Part shown: positions 1 to 8,132 of the stretch, in pieces
How the letters are laid out: each line of letters starts with the position of its first letter
Position numbering within the stretch: position 1 is the first letter of the stretch
Assembly: GCA_030622115.1 (NCBI GenBank)
Contig: JAUXGN010000027.1
Coordinates: 1 to 33,409 of the forward strand
Source: Candidatus Eiseniibacteriota bacterium
Lineage (GTDB): Bacteria > Joyebacterota > Joyebacteria > Joyebacterales > Joyebacteraceae
Direction: 5' to 3'
DNA: 33,409 nucleotides
Translations under genes and position numbers: made by a program
The notes under the pieces: model-generated
Told to the model about the DNA's origin: nothing
Database searches by the model: none
What the model saw: the letters and a program-made list of their open reading frames with translations, nothing else

Positions 1-90
1 CAGGGTGGAGCCGGAGCGAGCGATTCCGAGACACCCGAATTCGTCGCCGCCTCAAACACCAAGATCGAGGATGATGACCTGCCGTTCTAG
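1..90 (+). CDS. ssb: single-stranded DNA-binding protein, C-terminal tail (partial)
   Basis: Only the last 29 codons and a TAG stop lie in the window; the start is to the left. The reading frame gives a Gly/Ser-rich, disordered stretch ending in KIEDDDLPF. A flexible linker closed by an acidic tip with terminal Pro-Phe (DDDIPF in E. coli) is the hallmark of bacterial SSB. That tip recruits replication and repair partners, while the OB fold that binds single-stranded DNA lies upstream, outside the window. The identification rests on the tail alone, but few other proteins end this way. tRNA-Lys starts 21 nt after the stop. Confidence 0.8.
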   Translation, partial: QGGAGASDSETPEFVAASNTKIEDDDLPF

Positions 91-111
91 ACGGTAGAGA
101 TGTGGCATAAC

Positions 112-188
<77 letters not shown>

Positions 189-193
189 ACGAG

Positions 194-221
194 GCGGGGC
201 CGGGGACCATTCCGGCCCCGC
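194..221 (+). terminator. hairpin after tRNA-Lys
   Basis: Perfect 10-bp GC stem (194-203 with 212-221) around an 8-nt loop, just after the tRNA. There is no clear T-run, so it may act as an intrinsic terminator or only as a 3' stabilising or processing hairpin. Confidence 0.6.
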
Positions 222-282
222 GCTTGCATGAATGACTCAGGATACGGCGAGGTAGCTGTGGTCGCCGACACAGGTGGCCGTA

Positions 283-311
283 TTGACAGTCAACAGAGCC
301 TCCCTTAGACT
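283..311 (+). promoter_or_regulatory. sigma70-type promoter of the polysaccharide operon
   Basis: TTGACA at 283-288, a 17-nt spacer and TAGACT at 306-311. The transcript would start near 318, which leaves only about 10 nt before the GTG at 329 but about 29 nt before the ATA at 347. This bears on which start codon the first gene uses. Confidence 0.75.
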
Positions 312-328
312 CACGATCAGGTGACAGA

Positions 329-1483
329 GTGCCTAGGAGGTCCCCCATAGCCGACAAGCCGCGAGTAATAGTGGTTGGGCCCTTTCCCCCGACGACGGGG
401 GGGGTCACCACTTTCATGCTCAACCTTATCGGTTCCTCCCTGAGGGAGGATTGGGAGTTCGTGCGTCACACGACGAGCCGGCCGGTGAGGAAGATCCCGT
501 ACAAGGGGCAGGTCTCTTACGCCGGCTTCCTTCAGGGTGGAATCGTCCGAGGTGTGAAAAGCCTCGTCGTTACGGCTTGGCACGTCATCTCGTATCCGAT
601 CGTCCTCTTGCGCTCGGGGGCACGGGTCGCCCAGATTCAGTCCTCCGACTACTTCGCCTTCTGGGAGGCGTCGCTCTACGTGGCCATGACGCGGGCCGTC
701 AGACGCGCCGCGGTTATCCGCTTCGGCGGGATCTTCAACACCTTCTACGAGGGGAGTTCGGCGCGCACGCAATCACTCATCAGGCGTGTACTGGATACGG
801 CCGACACCGTCATCGTGCAGTCAGAGCGCGCGCATGACTACTTCGCGAAGCTCACTGATCCGTCGAAGCTTCGGATCATCCCCAATGCCGTGCCATCACC
901 TCCTCCGCCACCGGAGCGGGACGAGACGGCAAGTCCCGTCACCGCCATCTTCATCTGCAACACGGAGCCGGCCGGCAAGGGCATTGAGGAGGTGCTCTCT
1001 ATCGCGCCAAGGCTTCGTGGACATGTCCGCATTCGATGCATCGCGACCGACGGGGAAACACGGCAGCGCATCATCGAACTCGGTCTAGACGACGTCATCG
1101 AACCGGTCGGGACTATCGATCGCGCTGCTCTTGATGTTGAGTACCGCCGGGCGGACATGTTTCTCATTCCCTCCCACGGTGAGGGTTTCCCGAATTCCAT
1201 GTTGGAGGCCATGGCGATGGCTCTGCCGGTCGTCGGCACGCCGGTAGGAGCGATCCCGGAGGTCATCGAGAACGGGGTGAATGGGCTTCTGATTCCGATA
1301 GCTGATCCAGATGCATTGCTCAAGGCTACTCTGACACTTGCGAATGATGCAGCTCTGCGTAGACGCATGGGAGTGGCGAATCGGCGAAAGGTAGCGGAGG
1401 AGTACGAGCGAGACCGCATCTTCGAGCGCTTCGGCGAAGTGTGGCGGGGCTGCCTGGCTCGCAATGAAAGGAAGGCCCAATGA
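329..1483 (+). CDS. glycosyltransferase family 4
   Basis: Retaining GT-B glycosyltransferase, probably adding a sugar to a polysaccharide precursor at the inner face of the membrane. The N-terminal strand and glycine-rich loop read VVGPFPPTTGG. The C-terminal donor-nucleotide domain carries GEGFPNSMLEAMA (the E-x7-E motif of GT4), followed by LPVVGTPVGAIPEV. About 384 residues from GTG 329 is normal for the family. The start is uncertain: GTG 329 has no good ribosome site and lies almost at the predicted transcript start. AGGAGG at 335-340 is 6 nt before an in-frame ATA at 347, which would give a 378-residue protein starting just before the first strand. It is the first gene of an operon, and its stop overlaps the next start (ATGA). 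The sugar and acceptor cannot be read from sequence. Confidence 0.9.
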   Translation: MPRRSPIADKPRVIVVGPFPPTTGGVTTFMLNLIGSSLREDWEFVRHTTSRPVRKIPYKGQVSYAGFLQGGIVRGVKSLVVTAWHVISYPIVLLRSGARVAQIQSSDYFAFWEASLYVAMTRAVRRAAVIRFGGIFNTFYEGSSARTQSLIRRVLDTADTVIVQSERAHDYFAKLTDPSKLRIIPNAVPSPPPPPERDETASPVTAIFICNTEPAGKGIEEVLSIAPRLRGHVRIRCIATDGETRQRIIELGLDDVIEPVGTIDRAALDVEYRRADMFLIPSHGEGFPNSMLEAMAMALPVVGTPVGAIPEVIENGVNGLLIPIADPDALLKATLTLANDAALRRRMGVANRRKVAEEYERDRIFERFGEVWRGCLARNERKAQ

Positions 1484-2940
1484 ACGCTCGAGTAGGTATC
1501 TTCCATGACAAGGCGGCGCGCTACAGCGACGTTGCTCCCTTTCATCCGCCCGAGTCCTTCCCCGAGATCGGCTTTGACGACAAGCAGGACCCGACCAATG
1601 GCGGCTATCGCGGGGTGCGTGAGTGCTTCCGACTCATGGGGCTGGATGCCAAGCGTTTCGGAACGGCCCAGTGGAACCCGCTCGGCGAAGTAGTCCGCCC
1701 GGGCGACACGGTGATGCTCAAGCCAAACCTGATAGCCGATTGTCAGGAGAAGAACGGAGCCTGGCACGGTCTCATCACCCACGGCTCGATCATCCGCGCC
1801 GTGGCCGACTACGTGATTCTGGCCCTTGAGGGGGAGGGGCGCATCATCCTGGCCGATGGTCCACAGGAGGACTCGTCGATGGACCGCATACGCGAGCGGC
1901 TGGGTGTCGATGAGCTGCAGGCGTTCTATCGGGATCGCTGCGGCATCGAACTCATCTTCATGGACCTACGCGATGCGCGGCGAATCAATCGCGACGGGAT
2001 CTATGTGGATACCGTGGACCTCGAGGGGGATCCGCGGGGCAACGCTCGCTGCGACCTGGCATCGGACAGCTACTTCGCCGAGCTGGGCGATCGGGGCGTT
2101 GAGTACTACGGCGCCTTCTACGACATCGACGAGACGAACCGCCATCACAGGGGTGGGCTTCACGAGTACATGATCTCGCGGACCGCGATCGAGGCCGATG
2201 TCTTTATCTGTTTGCCCAAGCTCAAGACGCACAAGAAGGTGGGAGTCACTCTCAGTATGAAGAACCTGGTTGGCATCAACGGCAAGAAGAACTGGCTGCC
2301 CCACTACATACTCGGCTCGCCGGAGGATGGCGGCGACCAGTTCGCGGGCGGCGGCGCCAGGACTGCGCTCGAGAACCAACTGGTGCTTCGCGCCAAGAAG
2401 TTGCTGCTCAAGCAGAACCGCTTCGCCATGGCGTTCTCCCGTAGGACCAAGGGACTTGCCTACCGGCTCTTCGGGACCACCGACAAGGTGGTTCGCAGCG
2501 GCAACTGGCACGGCAACGATACCTGTTGGCGCATGACCCTTGACCTGAACCGGATTCTGCTCTATGCCGACACGGATGGCGGCCTGGCCGACAAGCGCAA
2601 GCGCTACTTCTCGGTCATCGATGGCATCATAGGTATGGAGGGGGACGGGCCGGTTGCCGGGGACGAGATAACGAGCGGGATCGTTCTGGCAGGTTTCGAT
2701 CCGGCGGCCGTCGACGCTGCCGGGGCTGCGATCATGGGGTTTGACTGGAGACGTATTCCCATGCTTCGTCGCGCCTTCGACAGAGGTCCTCACCGCATCG
2801 CCGCGGCAGATCCGGAATCGGTGACGGTGCACTCAAACAGGACTGATTGGAGCGGTTCCCTGGAGCAGCTTGTACACGCTTCCCACTTGGACTTCCAACC
2901 ACACTTCGGCTGGGTCGGATCCATGGAGACGGGCGAGTGA
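1480..2940 (+). CDS. DUF362 domain-containing protein
   Basis: 486 residues. The family signature is clear: a KPN motif at residues 81-83 (MLKPNL), THGS at 100-103, an ADGP loop, and a basic segment at about 246-265 with KLKTHKKVGVTLSMKNLVG. DUF362 proteins have no settled function. Some carry ferredoxin domains, but this one shows no CxxCxxC cluster. Members recur in exopolysaccharide clusters next to glycosyltransferases, as here. Translation is probably coupled to the preceding GT4 through the ATGA overlap. The role in this operon is unknown; an enzyme acting on a polymer precursor is only an inference from context. Confidence 0.85.
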   Translation: MNARVGIFHDKAARYSDVAPFHPPESFPEIGFDDKQDPTNGGYRGVRECFRLMGLDAKRFGTAQWNPLGEVVRPGDTVMLKPNLIADCQEKNGAWHGLITHGSIIRAVADYVILALEGEGRIILADGPQEDSSMDRIRERLGVDELQAFYRDRCGIELIFMDLRDARRINRDGIYVDTVDLEGDPRGNARCDLASDSYFAELGDRGVEYYGAFYDIDETNRHHRGGLHEYMISRTAIEADVFICLPKLKTHKKVGVTLSMKNLVGINGKKNWLPHYILGSPEDGGDQFAGGGARTALENQLVLRAKKLLLKQNRFAMAFSRRTKGLAYRLFGTTDKVVRSGNWHGNDTCWRMTLDLNRILLYADTDGGLADKRKRYFSVIDGIIGMEGDGPVAGDEITSGIVLAGFDPAAVDAAGAAIMGFDWRRIPMLRRAFDRGPHRIAAADPESVTVHSNRTDWSGSLEQLVHASHLDFQPHFGWVGSMETGE

Positions 2941-2945
2941 ATCAC

Positions 2946-4175
2946 ATGAAGTGGGCGATAATCATCCCGAGGATCCTGTCGGAGAAGGATGGCGGGACAA
3001 AAGTGTATGTGGACCGCTTCGCGAGATCACTCGTGAAGAGGGGACACGAGGTTCACATATTCACGACCTCGCTTGATGCGTCGTTGCCGAAACACGAAGA
3101 AGCCGGCGGCATAACGATCCACCGCACGTTTGTTCGTTCGGGGACAGCTGGACCCCTGCGACTCTCGGTCGCATCGAGGGTCACGGCCGATTTCGATTCT
3201 GTGGACGAAAGCGTGGAGTTCGATGTGGTCAATCTCCACGCGTCGTGCATGCTTCGCTATGGCCGGTTGAGGCGCAAGCACCACATCCTTCATACAGCCC
3301 ATGCGGTTGTGACGTACGAGTACCTGTTCACGGTGAAGAAGATCCTCTCGTCGCTCGCTTTCTCCCGCGACAGCATGAAGGAGCTTCTGACGTTTCCGAT
3401 CAAGCTGCCGGTGAGCTATATCCGCGAGGCCGCCGCTCTCAGAAATGCAGACACCGTGATCGTGATGAGTGAGTATGTTAAGAGAACGATAGCGCGCTTC
3501 TTTCCGTGGGCGAGGAACATCGATGTCTTTGTAAGCAAGATCGGGATTGATGCGGACGCCTATGCACCGCGCGAAGACAAGAAAGAGACCCGACGGGCGC
3601 TCGGAATTCAAGATGATGAAATCATCCTGTTCACAGTCCGGCGGCTTGTCTCTCGCATGGGGCTCGAGAACCTCGTCGAAGGATTGGGAATGAGCATATC
3701 GAAGAACAGGAAGAGCAAGTTGCGGCTGTTCATTGCCGGCAAGGGGCCACTGCATGACAAGCTGGACAGGATGATTGCAGAGAAAAATATGTCCGACGCT
3801 ATCACTCTGCTTGGATTCGTTCCGGATGATCTATTGATGAAGTACTATCAGGCGGCCGATGTGTTTGTGCTGCCGACCGAGGAACTCGAGGGGTTTGGCA
3901 TTGTGTCGATTGAAGCACTGTCCAGCAATCTCCCGGTCATTGCCACACCAGCCGGGGCCAATCCCGAAGTGGTTGGGCCGCTGTGTCCGGAGCTCATGAC
4001 GAGGTCAACCGCCCCGACACACATCTCGGAGAAGATCGACTTCTTCATCCAGGAGAGAGATGCGTACAGGAGCAAGGACTACAGGGGGATCGTGAGGGAG
4101 AAGTACTGCTGGGACACTGTAGTCGGTGATATCGAGGCACTTGTGAACGAGGAACCAGCACCATGCGGCTCGTAG
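2946..4175 (+). CDS. glycosyltransferase family 4 (second)
   Basis: Second GT-B/GT4 transferase of the operon, 409 residues from ATG 2946. The N-terminus MKWAIIIPRILSEKDGGTK fits the first strand and the Gly-rich acceptor loop. The C-terminal half has FTVRRLVSRMGLENLVEG, then LEGFGIVSIEALSSNLPVIAT, the GT4 E-x7-E motif. The start could also be GTG 2937, which overlaps the previous stop (GTGA) and has GGAG 8 nt upstream; it would add three residues. Codon use and residue choice (more Lys and Ile) differ slightly from the first GT4. The two transferases probably act in sequence on one glycan, but no substrate can be read from sequence. Confidence 0.9.
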   Translation: MKWAIIIPRILSEKDGGTKVYVDRFARSLVKRGHEVHIFTTSLDASLPKHEEAGGITIHRTFVRSGTAGPLRLSVASRVTADFDSVDESVEFDVVNLHASCMLRYGRLRRKHHILHTAHAVVTYEYLFTVKKILSSLAFSRDSMKELLTFPIKLPVSYIREAAALRNADTVIVMSEYVKRTIARFFPWARNIDVFVSKIGIDADAYAPREDKKETRRALGIQDDEIILFTVRRLVSRMGLENLVEGLGMSISKNRKSKLRLFIAGKGPLHDKLDRMIAEKNMSDAITLLGFVPDDLLMKYYQAADVFVLPTEELEGFGIVSIEALSSNLPVIATPAGANPEVVGPLCPELMTRSTAPTHISEKIDFFIQERDAYRSKDYRGIVREKYCWDTVVGDIEALVNEEPAPCGS

Positions 4176-5569
4176 ATGCGGCAAGAGGATATTACTCCCG
4201 TGCGCCTTGGTGGGTGAGACGGCTGGTGGGACGTTCGCTGACCCTGGTGCCGCTTCGTGCCAGGCTGGGGCGGAGCTACTTCGACACGCTTGAGCTTGTC
4301 GAGCGCGGCAGCCGGGATCCTGATTTCGTGCGCGAGTATCGCCGGGATGCGCTCCGCGAGATCATCTCTTCGTGCAGTGCGAGCGCTCATTACTCGCGCG
4401 TGTTTGCGGCGACACCGGGAGGCGTCGATGCAGCGACTTTCGATGAGGGAGATCTGGCGCGCCTGCCGATTCTCCAGAAGTCGGATGTGAGAGGACACCT
4501 CGAGGACTTCGTCACGACCGACATCAAGAACCTGGACATGATCACCACGGGTGGGACCTCGGGTATCCCCACAGAGTTCTATCTCGACAGCGACAGAGGA
4601 CCCCGGGAGTGGGCATTCATCAATCACATCTGGTCGAAGGGCGGCTACCGACCTGGTGACAGGCGGGCGGTCCTTAGAGGAGTCTGGATTCGGGACGCGG
4701 CCACGCAGCCGTGGGAGTTTGATCCCGCTCTCAATGAACTGCGGTTATCGCCGTTCCACATGACCCCCGAGACGCTCGATCTCTATCTTTCACTCATTAC
4801 GAAGTTCTCCGTCCGGTTCATCCACGGCTACCCATCCGCCATCTCCATTCTGGCGAGCAGAGCCATAGCGACAGGGTGGGACCCTCCTGAGAGCCTCACC
4901 GGTGTGCTCCCCATATCCGAGTCAATGTTCGACCATCAAAGATGCCTGTGCAGGGAAGCGTTTCCAGGCGTGGGCATTCTTCCCTTCTATGGCCTGAGCG
5001 AGAAGGTGGCGATCGCGGGGGAGTCGAGGACGGAGGAGGGCGTGTGCGAGTTCGAACCCCTCTACGGAATCACTGAACTCGTTGACGACGAAGGAGTCTC
5101 GATACAGATGCCTGGCCTGCGTGGGCGTATCGTATCGACCGGTCTCATATCGAGGGGCATGCCGCTCATTCGCTACGACACAGATGACATGGGGACGCTC
5201 GTGAGTCCAGCCATGCACTCGAATGGGTACCGGCTCGCCGTGAAGGGGATCGTCTCCCGCTGGAACCAATCGTATCTCGTGGGCAAGCACGGAGAACTCA
5301 TCTCGATGGCCGCGATCAATATCCACTCGACAGCATCCGTGTCGGTCCAGGAGGTCCAGTTCTATCAGGATGTGGCCGGAGAGGTGACCATCTACATCGT
5401 CGCACGCTCGGACTACCGTGATGAGGATATCGAGGACTACGTCAGTGAGATCCAGAAGAAGGTGGGGACGGCCGTTGTCTTCAGGGCGGAGGTCGTTGAT
5501 GAGATCGCGACAACCTCTCGAGGAAAGAGGCGCCTGGTCGATCAGAGGCTCAGGATCGGTCCGGAATGA
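4163..5569 (+). CDS. CapK / phenylacetate-CoA ligase-like adenylate-forming enzyme
   Basis: 468 residues, overlapping the preceding GT4 by 13 nt. It belongs to the CapK/PaaK branch of AMP-forming enzymes. The phosphate-binding loop TTGGTSGIPTEFY lies at about residues 127-139. PFYGLSEKVAIAGES is the adenine-binding A5-like region, and MPLIRYDTDDMG carries the Asp that binds the ribose in this superfamily. CapK-like proteins are typical of capsule and exopolysaccharide clusters, where they are thought to activate or transfer an acyl or amino-acid group that decorates the glycan. The real substrate is unknown. It is the last gene of the operon. I see no strong terminator in the 62 nt before the next promoter. 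Confidence 0.88.
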   Translation: MRLVDAARGYYSRAPWWVRRLVGRSLTLVPLRARLGRSYFDTLELVERGSRDPDFVREYRRDALREIISSCSASAHYSRVFAATPGGVDAATFDEGDLARLPILQKSDVRGHLEDFVTTDIKNLDMITTGGTSGIPTEFYLDSDRGPREWAFINHIWSKGGYRPGDRRAVLRGVWIRDAATQPWEFDPALNELRLSPFHMTPETLDLYLSLITKFSVRFIHGYPSAISILASRAIATGWDPPESLTGVLPISESMFDHQRCLCREAFPGVGILPFYGLSEKVAIAGESRTEEGVCEFEPLYGITELVDDEGVSIQMPGLRGRIVSTGLISRGMPLIRYDTDDMGTLVSPAMHSNGYRLAVKGIVSRWNQSYLVGKHGELISMAAINIHSTASVSVQEVQFYQDVAGEVTIYIVARSDYRDEDIEDYVSEIQKKVGTAVVFRAEVVDEIATTSRGKRRLVDQRLRIGPE

Positions 5570-5631
5570 AGGCGTGACACGCGATGTGGGCAACGTCCGT
5601 CGTTGTGCGTAGATTCGCGTTCGCCGCGCTG

Positions 5632-5660
5632 TTGTGCAGAGATTGGTGGTCTGGTACGAT
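5632..5660 (+). promoter_or_regulatory. sigma70-type promoter of the polyferredoxin gene
   Basis: TTGTGC at 5632-5637, a 17-nt spacer and TACGAT at 5655-5660. The leader to the ATG at 5726 would be about 60 nt and contains the hairpin described next. Confidence 0.6.
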
Positions 5661-5705
5661 GAGCTGGTAGGTGACAAGGAACCAAGCAGGTAGATGGCTC
5701 CGGCC

Positions 5706-5723
5706 ATCCTCCAACCGGAGGAT
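5706..5723 (+). promoter_or_regulatory. hairpin covering the ribosome-binding site
   Basis: ATCCTCC (5706-5712) can pair with GGAGGAT (5717-5723) over the 4-nt loop AACC. The 3' arm contains the only Shine-Dalgarno sequence (GGAGGA, 5717-5722), 3 nt before the ATG at 5726. A second pairing, CTCCGG (5698-5703) with CCGGAG (5715-5720), excludes the first. Both would hide the ribosome site. Confidence 0.55.
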
Positions 5724-5725
5724 CA

Positions 5726-6505
5726 ATGCGAGTACTGCGGACGATCGTTCAAGCGCTGTTTCTGGCGGGTGTTGTCGCCATTCTGGTGCGGGGGGCCATG
5801 GGGCTGACCACGTCAACCTGCGAGACGTACTGCCCTTTCGCGGGGCTCGTGGCGCTCTATCCTCTTCTGCGTTACCACACCTACACCTGCGCCATGAATG
5901 AGCTTCACGTCGCGCTCTTCGTTTCGCTTGTGGCTCTGACGCTCATAACGAAGAAATCGTTCTGCTCGTGGGTCTGTCCGCTCGGGACGGTCCAGGAGTG
6001 GATAGGGAAGGCCAGCCGCAAGGTCTTCGGTCGCTACGTCCGTCCGCCGGTTGCCGTCGATCGCATTCTGCTCAATCTCAGGTACGTTGTCCTTGTCCTC
6101 GTGCTCGGTCTCACCTGGACCGTGTGGCAGGGTGATCTGGGCTTCAGGGCTTACGATCCGTTCTACATCATCTTCACCGGATTTCAGGGTCATGAAACTC
6201 TCTGGTTCAGCATATTCATAGGCATCGGTGTGCTGGTTGCCGCGTTCTTCGTTCCGATGGTGTGGTGCCGCTACCTCTGTCCGCTCAGTGCCGTCATGGA
6301 TCCCATGAGTCGCGCGGGGTTCCTGAGACTCAGGCGCAATCCCGGCCTCTGTACTGACTGCGGGATTTGCGATGAAGCGTGTCCCCACGGAATCCCGGTG
6401 GCGACCGCGGATGAGGTGAGCGCACGCAACTGCACGAACTGCCTGGAATGCGTAGAGGTGTGCCCCGAGAAGGGGGCGCTCGAACTCACACTGTTCGGCA
6501 AGTAG
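5726..6505 (+). CDS. NapH/YccM-like membrane polyferredoxin
   Basis: 259-residue membrane iron-sulfur protein with about four transmembrane helices (roughly residues 4-24, 60-76, 117-134, 158-180). Cys-x3-Cys-Pro motifs at C32/C36, C80/C84 and C181/C185 resemble those of the NapH/NosR/YccM/RdxA group. Two C-terminal [4Fe-4S] ferredoxin motifs follow: C209/C212/C215/C219 and C236/C239/C242/C246. Relatives pass electrons from quinol or cytosolic donors to periplasmic reductases or to membrane assembly systems. No reductase partner lies nearby, so the electron acceptor is unknown. The only close partner is the HMA-like gene 16 nt downstream. RdxA/CcoG relatives work with copper handling for cytochrome oxidase, and a metal-linked role here is an inference from that neighbour. 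Confidence 0.88.
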   Translation: MRVLRTIVQALFLAGVVAILVRGAMGLTTSTCETYCPFAGLVALYPLLRYHTYTCAMNELHVALFVSLVALTLITKKSFCSWVCPLGTVQEWIGKASRKVFGRYVRPPVAVDRILLNLRYVVLVLVLGLTWTVWQGDLGFRAYDPFYIIFTGFQGHETLWFSIFIGIGVLVAAFFVPMVWCRYLCPLSAVMDPMSRAGFLRLRRNPGLCTDCGICDEACPHGIPVATADEVSARNCTNCLECVEVCPEKGALELTLFGK

Positions 6506-6521
6506 AGGGGCGAGGTATCCC

Positions 6522-6881
6522 ATGAAGAAAGTCATCATCATCCCCGCAGCCGTACTTCTTCTCATACTCGTGGCCTTCGCTACCACCGGCGCATACCGGG
6601 TCCCTACGCTTGAAGTCGAGTTCGTCGAAGAGCGGCCTGCGGTCGTCAAGAGCGTGGAGTACACCGTTGATGGACTGACGTGTCGCGGCAAGTCAAGAGG
6701 CTTCGCAGGAATGATCAGCGGAGTCGAGGGCATTGTCAGTCTCACGACATACGCTCGGAGCAATACGGCGATCGTGGAATATGATCCCACTCTCACTGAT
6801 CCGGTTGAGATCGAGACGGCATTCGAGGGGCCGATCGCCCACGAGGACGAGGAAGACTTCCCGTTCAAGGCTAAGAAGTAG
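6522..6881 (+). CDS. small membrane-anchored HMA-like protein with a degenerate metal site
   Basis: 119 residues. An N-terminal hydrophobic helix (residues 4-22) would anchor or export it. Residues about 45-108 follow the beta-alpha-beta-beta-alpha-beta pattern of heavy-metal-associated (HMA/MerP/CopZ) domains: VEYTVDGLTCRGKSRGFAGM, then SGVEGIVSLTTYARSNTAIVEYDP. The usual GMTCxxC loop is GLTCRGK, so the first Cys is kept (C54) and the second is Lys (K57). The tail is acidic. It is probably co-transcribed with the polyferredoxin. With one Cys it could still bind Cu(I) weakly, pair with a partner Cys, or do something unrelated to metal. The fold assignment is fairly safe; the function is not. 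Confidence 0.75.
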   Translation: MKKVIIIPAAVLLLILVAFATTGAYRVPTLEVEFVEERPAVVKSVEYTVDGLTCRGKSRGFAGMISGVEGIVSLTTYARSNTAIVEYDPTLTDPVEIETAFEGPIAHEDEEDFPFKAKK

Positions 6882-6943
6882 CGGTCTCGCGCTCGGTGCG
6901 GGCAGGTGGCAGTGTCCACAGCTGTGTGGAGCAGGTGCGGTCA

Positions 6944-6972
6944 TTGACAGGATGCCCGAGAATGGGTAGATT
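6944..6972 (+). promoter_or_regulatory. promoter of ssrA
   Basis: Consensus TTGACA at 6944-6949, a 17-nt spacer and TAGATT at 6967-6972. Transcription would begin near 6979, leaving about 40 nt of 5' precursor before mature tmRNA, to be trimmed by RNase P. Confidence 0.8.
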
Positions 6973-7019
6973 GATAGTAGTGAGGCCTGATCAGGCCACG
7001 CTCATTGAAAGTCGAAGAT

Positions 7020-7378
7020 GGGGGCGATCTGGCTTCGACGGGGACGAGAGAAGCCCGGGTGGCATGCCGAGGTCCCGTTACCTCGTAAAACAGGCGGGAA
7101 CTTTTCAACTGCCGATTACACACCGGCATACGCCTGCTAAATAAGGCAGACGTCGTCCCACCCGGTCTTGCTCGTGGGGTCGGGATGGGGCGTCGCTCAC
7201 ACGAGCTGGCTTCCGAACTGTGTTGCTGGGTGAGGAAGCGAGATTCTACAGCGACTGGCCCGACTGGTATCCTGCCCTTTGGAGACCGGACGGGTGAGAT
7301 TCAAACAAAGGGACAAGCATGTAGAGATCCGAGTGGAGCCGTTTTCGGACGCGGGTTCGATTCCCGCCGCCTCCACCA
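7020..7378 (+). ncRNA. ssrA: transfer-messenger RNA (tmRNA)
   Basis: One-piece tmRNA of 359 nt, which rescues ribosomes stalled on broken mRNAs. The 5' end GGGGGCG pairs with CGCCTCC before the discriminator A and an encoded CCA (7376-7378). The 5' tRNA-like part has the expected GATCTGGCTTCGACGGGG, and the T-arm is GGACGCGGGTTCGATTCC. After CCTCGTAAAA, the likely resume codon is GCC at 7111. The tag frame 7111-7140 reads ADYTPAYAC and then TAA. The end differs from the usual ALAA-like degron. The gene has its own promoter and runs convergent to the secreted protein on the other strand. Confidence 0.96.
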
Positions 7379-7387
7379 AGCATGGAA

Positions 7388-7418
7388 AAGGCCCCAGCCG
7401 CCAAGCGGCTGGGGCCTT
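7388..7418. terminator. bidirectional terminator between ssrA and the minus-strand gene
   Basis: Perfect 14-bp stem (7388-7401 with 7405-7418) with the 3-nt loop CAA. On the minus strand the stem is followed by a short T-run (four A at 7386-7389 on the + strand). It sits between two convergent genes and probably ends both transcripts. Confidence 0.85.
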
Positions 7419-7448
7419 CTCACTGTACGTTCCGGCGAACTGCCGAGT

Positions 7449-7976
7449 CTAGCGATACAGGGACTTGATGGCACTCCAGGTCCGCTGCTCAACCGCTGTG
7501 ACGATGACGTCGATGTAGCCGGTCACGTAGTGGGGGTCGGCTCCATAGAGATCACCCCAGAGTTCCCACTGAATCTGCGTGCTCGTCATCACCGCGGGAA
7601 GAGTTACGTCGACCCATACGTCCGTGCCCTCGGTGCTGTAGATCTCGCCGTAGCCGCCATTGTTGTCGGCCCAGATGGCGGTCGGTACGGTGGGGGTCAC
7701 GGTCGTCGACCAACTGGGCCGTGTGTCGGTGATCATGGTGTAGCCCATTGTGGCCTGGTTAGCGAAGGTACCCGCGCCGAAGGGGAAGTGGATCTCAACG
7801 TTGGTGATCCACTCAGCGTCCGGTGATGCGTTCTGAACGAAGAACACAAACATGTAGGTGCCGCCGGGGCTCACGGTGGTCGGCGAAAGAAGCGTGACGG
7901 TTGCGTTGCCGATGTCGCGAGCAGCGACCGGAACTGCAAGCGCCAGAACGAGAAGAGCAATAGCTAGTATCTTCAT
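7449..7976 (-). CDS. secreted Ig-like protein with C-terminal WSAIKSLYR tag
   Basis: 175 residues from ATG at 7976, with AAGGGA 9 nt upstream. It opens with a signal peptide (MKILAIALLVLALAVPVAA). The mature part is rich in Thr, Val and aromatics in alternating pattern, for example SPTTVSPGGTYMFVFFVQN, as in extracellular beta-sandwich (CARDB/DUF11-like) domains. I do not recognise a named family. It ends VEQRTWSAIKSLYR, and the same tail ends four other secreted proteins at 20.2-24.5 kb whose bodies are unrelated to this one. The frame stays open upstream to a GTG at 8051, but that extension would add 25 residues before an obvious signal peptide. A promoter lies at 8133-8161, so the leader is about 150 nt. 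Confidence 0.85.
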   Translation of the reverse strand: MKILAIALLVLALAVPVAARDIGNATVTLLSPTTVSPGGTYMFVFFVQNASPDAEWITNVEIHFPFGAGTFANQATMGYTMITDTRPSWSTTVTPTVPTAIWADNNGGYGEIYSTEGTDVWVDVTLPAVMTSTQIQWELWGDLYGADPHYVTGYIDVIVTAVEQRTWSAIKSLYR

Positions 7977-8132
7977 CGTTTTCCGTCCCTTCTCTTGTGA
8001 GGGAAAAATCGTAGCGGCAGAACAATCTCTAGCTATGGTTCGAAGGGCCACCTCCCTTCAGGTAAACTCCGCTCCGGCGTCCGCAAGGAGAGTGTTGGAC
8101 GGACCGAGACGAGGCTTGTTCAGTACAAACCA

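Noticed and set aside
838-1782. Long minus-strand frame (314 codons) opposite the first GT4 and DUF362 genes
   Set aside because: It mirrors third-position GC bias of the genes on the + strand, shows no domain, signal or ribosome site, and conflicts with two clear genes.
6896-7826. Several short frames across the tmRNA and the convergent gene
   Set aside because: They lie inside a structured RNA or antisense to a protein with a signal peptide; none has features of its own.
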